NCBI GenBank assembly: GCA_016868485.1
Contig: VGGT01000057.1
Location: 1-9,441, forward strand
Reading direction: 5' to 3'
DNA: 9,441 nucleotides
Origin: Bacteroidota bacterium
GTDB lineage: Bacteria > Bacteroidota > Bacteroidia > UBA7662
A model generated the notes under the pieces. That model ran no database searches. It saw nothing but the letters and a program-made list of their open reading frames with translations, and was not told the origin of the DNA. This document shows, piece after piece, positions 6,572 to 9,441 of the stretch (positions are counted from its first letter, which is position 1; each line of letters opens with the position of its first letter). Position numbers and translations under genes: made by a program.

Positions 6572-7918
6572 TCACAGCAATTCGTTGGCCAGGTTAGCCA
6601 GCTCGGAACGCTCACCCTTTTGAAGGGCAATATGGGCGAATAACGATTGTCCTTTGAGCCTGTCGATTAAATACGACAATCCGTTCGATTCAGAATCGAG
6701 GTATGGGGTGTCGATCTGACGTATGTCTCCTGTAAAAATGATTTTGGTTCCCTCTCCGGCTCGGGTGATGATGGTCTTAACCTCATGTGGCGTTAGATTT
6801 TGCGCTTCATCAACAATAAAGCAAACCTGAGAAAAGCTTCGGCCTCTGATATAAGCCAATGGTGTGATGGTGAGTTTTTCCTGCTGCACCATTTCGTTGA
6901 TTTTGTGGAAATCGCGATCCGCTTCGCTGAATTGGTGCTGAATGAAACGAAGATTATCCCACAATGGCTCCATGTAGGGATTGAGTTTAGATTTGATGTC
7001 TCCCGGCAGATATCCGATGTCTTTATTGCTTAATGGAACTATGGGTCTGGCCAAATACAACTGTTTGAACTGCCTGCGTTGCTCGAGCGCTCCCGCCAAG
7101 GCCAAAAGGGTTTTACCCGTACCCGCTATACCTTGGAGGGTAACCAGCCGAATCCGATCCGACAACACGGCGTGCAGGGCAAAGGTTTGTTCGGCATTGC
7201 GTGGACGAATGCCATACGCTGGGCGTTTATCCACTTTTTCCAGTCGCCCTTCTTCAGCGTGATAGCAAGCCAAAACCGATTCTTTTCCGTTGCGAACAAT
7301 CAGAAATTCGTTCGGACGCAGATCGGTGAGTTTAAGGTCAGCTGGGTCGCTAAAGCCCGTTTGATAGAGTTGGTCGATGAGTGTTTTAGAAACTCCACCC
7401 ACAACCCGAAATCCAGTATAGCTATCGCCCTGGTCCTTGATCTTACCGTGTCTGTAGTCTTCCGCTTCTAAACCGAGTGCTTTCGCCTTCAAACGAAGGT
7501 TGACGTCTTTCGTCACCAAAATTACCTGTCGTCCTGGATTATTCTCGACCAAATACATGGCAGAATTAAGGATTCTGTGGTCGGCTTTCCGTTCTCCAAA
7601 AACGGTATGTGCATCGACCCGTGCGCTTTCATTCATCTCCACTTTCAGCAATGATTCGTGGACCGAATTGAGCGGAATCCAATCTTGAAGACTGTGTTGA
7701 CTGGCCAATTCATCAAGCATTCTGATGAAACTACGGGCCTCGTAATGCAGGCTGTCGTTCCCCTTTTTGAACTGATCGAGTTCCTCGAGAACCGTTATGG
7801 GCAATACTACATCATGTTCATCGAAGTGCTGCAAGGCATGGTGATCATGCAAAATCACTGAGGTATCCAGCACAAATATCTTCCGGATTTTATTGATGGG
7901 CTTCTTTTTAGCAGGCAT
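6572..7918 (-). CDS. PhoH family protein with N-terminal PIN domain (PhoH2/YlaK type)
   Basis: PIN-PhoH fusions join a predicted RNase domain to an RNA helicase-like ATPase; mycobacterial PhoH2 has been reported to unwind and cut RNA. The 448 residues are complete. The PIN domain (about 12-150) begins with KIFVLDTSVILHD and keeps the acidic residues expected for metal binding: Asp18, Glu45 or Glu46 (VLEELDQF), Asp113 (KADHRIL) and Asp138 (VTKDVN). After a linker, the PhoH ATPase (about 240-448) has Walker A GIAGTGKT (263-270), the ARPIVP block (290-295), DIGYLPGDIKSKLNPYMEPLWD (start 300), Walker B FIVDEAQNL (367-375), IIFTGDIRQID (393-403) and QKGERSELA (433-441). Both halves therefore look active. 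The ATG at 7918 gives a basic N-terminus directly before the PIN domain. It is a single-gene unit, converging on the plug gene (61-base gap) and diverging from the thiolase. No strong promoter is visible upstream. Confidence 0.93.
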   Translation of the reverse strand: MPAKKKPINKIRKIFVLDTSVILHDHHALQHFDEHDVVLPITVLEELDQFKKGNDSLHYEARSFIRMLDELASQHSLQDWIPLNSVHESLLKVEMNESARVDAHTVFGERKADHRILNSAMYLVENNPGRQVILVTKDVNLRLKAKALGLEAEDYRHGKIKDQGDSYTGFRVVGGVSKTLIDQLYQTGFSDPADLKLTDLRPNEFLIVRNGKESVLACYHAEEGRLEKVDKRPAYGIRPRNAEQTFALHAVLSDRIRLVTLQGIAGTGKTLLALAGALEQRRQFKQLYLARPIVPLSNKDIGYLPGDIKSKLNPYMEPLWDNLRFIQHQFSEADRDFHKINEMVQQEKLTITPLAYIRGRSFSQVCFIVDEAQNLTPHEVKTIITRAGEGTKIIFTGDIRQIDTPYLDSESNGLSYLIDRLKGQSLFAHIALQKGERSELANLANELL

Positions 7919-7971
7919 ACACGGATCTTGAAGAGTGGCCGAAATATGAGAAAAAACATTCCCTTTTGGTT

Positions 7972-7979
7972 TATCTTTG
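7972..7979 (+). promoter_or_regulatory. Probable -7 promoter element of the thiolase gene
   Basis: TATCTTTG is an exact match to the Bacteroidota -7 element TAnnTTTG and lies 37 bases before the ATG at 8017 in the short divergent gap between phoH and the thiolase. No TTG is found at the expected 17-23 bases upstream (the region is a run of A), so only half of the promoter is recognisable. The predicted start would fall inside the tandem repeat that follows. Confidence 0.5.
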
Positions 7980-7999
7980 TGCGCTTATTGTGCGCTTAT
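7978..7999 (+). repeat. Perfect 11-base tandem repeat in the thiolase leader
   Basis: TGTGCGCTTAT occurs twice without a gap (7978-7988 and 7989-7999). The first copy overlaps the last two bases of the TATCTTTG promoter element and the second ends 17 bases before the thiolase ATG. The repeat thus covers the predicted transcription start and most of the short leader. It may be a recent slippage duplication or a pair of binding sites; the sequence alone does not decide. Confidence 0.7.
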
Positions 8000-8016
8000 C
8001 AATAAATTACTCCATC

Positions 8017-9198
8017 ATGAGTCAGGAAGTTTGGATCGTAGGTGCCGCACGCACCCCCATCGGCAGTTTCAACGGGGCGCTTGCTCCTGTTTCAGCACCC
8101 CGATTGGGCGCTGTGGCCATTAAAAAAGCGATGGAAATGGCCTCGGTAGCGCCAGATCAAATCGACGAATTGTTTATGGGCAATGTTATAAGTGCCAATA
8201 TCGGACAAGCCCCTGCTACACAAGCGGGCATTTATGCAGGCATTGATCCGCATACACCCTTCACCACCATCAACAAAGTTTGCGCCAGTGGGATGAAAGC
8301 CATTATGCTGGGTGCACAAGCCATTCAGTTGGGGCAAGCCCATGTAGTGGTTGCTGGCGGCATGGAGAGCATGAGTCAGATCCCCTATTACCTCGATCAG
8401 TACAGAAACGGCGGCCGCCTTGGCCATGGCCAGGTGGTCGATGGCATTCTTCGTGATGGATTAACGGATGTGTATCACCAATACCATATGGGAAATGCGG
8501 CTGAATTGTGCGCATCGGAGCACAAAATAACGCGCGAGGAGCAGGATGCCTATGCAGTTCAGTCGTACAAACGTTCTGCCGAGGCGTGGGCCAGCGGCAA
8601 ATTCACGGCTGAAATGGCAACCGTCGAAGTGCCCGTTCGTGGGAAAGACCCTTTGTTGGTTGATACCGATGAGGATTACACAAAAGTCAATTTTGACAAG
8701 ATCGGAAGCCTGAGGCCTGTATTTGATAAAAATGGCACCATTACGGCAGCCAATGCATCGAACCTGAATGATGGTGCTTCGGCCGTTGTATTGATGAGCC
8801 GCGCGCGTGCTGAACAAATGGGGGCAAGACCATTGGCCCGAATCCTGGGCTATGCCGATGCGCAACAGGCTCCTGAGTGGTTCACCACTGCCCCCTCCAA
8901 AGCCATCCCTTTGGCCCTACAGCGGGCAGGAAAAACAGCATCTGAAGTGGATTTTTACGAAATCAATGAGGCCTTTTCGGTGGTGTGCATTGCCAACAAC
9001 AGATTGCTATCCCTCGACCCCAATCGGGTTAATGTTTATGGAGGAGGGGTTTCATTAGGCCACCCGATTGGAAGTTCGGGATGTCGTATCGTGGTTACGC
9101 TTGCCCATTTATTGCGCCAAGAAGGCGGCAGCATTGGTGTGGCTGGAATATGTAATGGTGGTGGAGGAGCAAGCGCCATGGTGGTTGAACGGCTGTAA
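8017..9198 (+). CDS. Acetyl-CoA C-acetyltransferase (biosynthetic-type thiolase)
   Basis: Thiolases of this type reversibly join two acetyl-CoA into acetoacetyl-CoA, or cleave longer 3-ketoacyl-CoA, in the cytoplasm. The 393 residues match the family's usual length. The catalytic set is complete: acyl-accepting Cys89 in NKVCASGMKA, NEAF at 317-320, His349 in GGGVSLGHPIGSSG and the proton-moving Cys379 in GICNGGGGASA. VVAGGMESMS (111-120) and ANASNLNDGASA (245-256) are also typical. The start is set at ATG 8017 (MSQEVWIVGAARTPIGSF) because this is where family members begin. An in-frame TTG at 7966 would add 17 non-conserved residues and lies upstream of the predicted promoter element. The pattern resembles AtoB/ACAT proteins more than long-chain FadA. 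No other beta-oxidation or ketone-body gene is in view, so the direction of flux is unknown. A secreted protein gene follows 15 bases after the stop. Confidence 0.93.
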   Translation: MSQEVWIVGAARTPIGSFNGALAPVSAPRLGAVAIKKAMEMASVAPDQIDELFMGNVISANIGQAPATQAGIYAGIDPHTPFTTINKVCASGMKAIMLGAQAIQLGQAHVVVAGGMESMSQIPYYLDQYRNGGRLGHGQVVDGILRDGLTDVYHQYHMGNAAELCASEHKITREEQDAYAVQSYKRSAEAWASGKFTAEMATVEVPVRGKDPLLVDTDEDYTKVNFDKIGSLRPVFDKNGTITAANASNLNDGASAVVLMSRARAEQMGARPLARILGYADAQQAPEWFTTAPSKAIPLALQRAGKTASEVDFYEINEAFSVVCIANNRLLSLDPNRVNVYGGGVSLGHPIGSSGCRIVVTLAHLLRQEGGSIGVAGICNGGGGASAMVVERL

Positions 9199-9213
9199 TC
9201 ACCCGGGTTGACC

Positions 9214-9441
9214 ATGCCTCAAAAATGGAATGGATCTGCCGTCCTCATGGCATTTCTCCTTTTTATATCGGTCCCCTACAAAGGCTGGTCGCAGCACAAA
9301 TTACCCGAGCCTACCGTCTTCTATGATTCGGTACGGGCCCTGGGATTTCGAAACCCCTTGGTCATTTATCAATTGGCTATGTGGGAATCAGCCAATTTAC
9401 GCGCTCAAATGGCTAAAGAACGGGCGAATTTGTTCGGCTTA
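9214..9441 (+). CDS. Secreted protein with glucosaminidase-like motif (partial, C-terminus missing)
   Basis: An ATG 15 bases after the thiolase stop opens a frame of 76 codons that runs off the window. Residues 1-26 look like a signal peptide: a short basic and polar start, a hydrophobic core AVLMAFLLFISV (9-20) and a likely cut between Ser26 and Gln27. The mature part contains IYQLAMWESANLRA (51-64) and KERANLFGL (68-76). This matches the pattern of GH73-type glucosaminidase domains, where a catalytic Glu in an xxxES stretch is followed some 15 residues later by NLFG; Glu58 would be the catalytic residue. Such enzymes cut the sugar backbone of peptidoglycan. Most of the protein is missing and the match rests on about 26 residues, so a related lysozyme-fold or non-enzymatic member is possible. 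Short spacing suggests co-transcription with the thiolase, although the two functions are unrelated. A second ATG at codon 12 is a less likely start. Confidence 0.65.
   Translation, partial: MPQKWNGSAVLMAFLLFISVPYKGWSQHKLPEPTVFYDSVRALGFRNPLVIYQLAMWESANLRAQMAKERANLFGL

Noticed and set aside
6542..6574. 10-base direct repeat CACCCGATCA (6542-6551 and 6565-6574) at the plug/phoH junction
   Set aside because: A 10-base repeat at this distance is expected by chance roughly once in two such windows, and the second copy includes the phoH stop codon.
7079..7471. 130-codon open frame on the plus strand inside phoH
   Set aside because: It lies antisense to the strongly conserved ATPase and linker coding sequence, has no recognisable domain and looks like a translation of the wrong strand.
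8461..8865. 134-codon open frame on the minus strand inside the thiolase
   Set aside because: It is antisense to conserved thiolase coding sequence and its translation is Arg/Cys/His-rich without any family pattern.

Overview
The window comes from a member of the Bacteroidota, most likely Flavobacteriales or a close relative. The evidence is a type IX secretion system (T9SS) plug protein, a Na+-NQR operon whose subunits look like the Bacteroidota forms, promoters of the Bacteroidota type (TTG, 19-base spacer, TAnnTTTG), starts without clear Shine-Dalgarno sequences, and signal peptides ending just before Gln. Base composition is moderate and looks even across the window. I see no tRNA, rRNA, CRISPR array, insertion sequence or phage gene.

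Layout. On the minus strand, positions 3085 to 1 hold nqrA, nqrB and the first 193 codons of nqrC, the start of the operon for the sodium-pumping NADH:quinone oxidoreductase. The remaining genes should lie to the left of the window. A well-matched promoter sits about 70-100 bases upstream of nqrA. Diverging from it on the plus strand are an ABC-F ATPase (3241-5178) and, 33 bases later, a secreted T9SS plug protein (5212-6510). Converging on these from the right is a PIN-PhoH fusion (7918-6572, minus). Diverging from phoH are a biosynthetic-type thiolase (8017-9198) and, 15 bases later, the start of a secreted protein with a glucosaminidase-like motif that runs off the right edge (9214-9441).

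How the genes work together. The three Nqr genes encode parts of one membrane complex that couples quinone reduction to Na+ export. The ABC-F and plug genes are probably co-transcribed, but one acts on ribosomes and the other on the outer-membrane secretion channel, so no shared function can be claimed from this window. PhoH and thiolase are stand-alone housekeeping-type genes of RNA and acyl-CoA metabolism. Coding density is high and no stretch over 300 bases lacks a gene.

The window looks like an ordinary core-genome region, and I did not find a hidden new system. The points most worth a second look are the repeat structures in the two divergent promoter regions (3154-3181 and 7978-7999), the carbohydrate-binding-like fold at the end of the plug protein, and whether the neighbourhood of the plug gene and the sodium pump is conserved.
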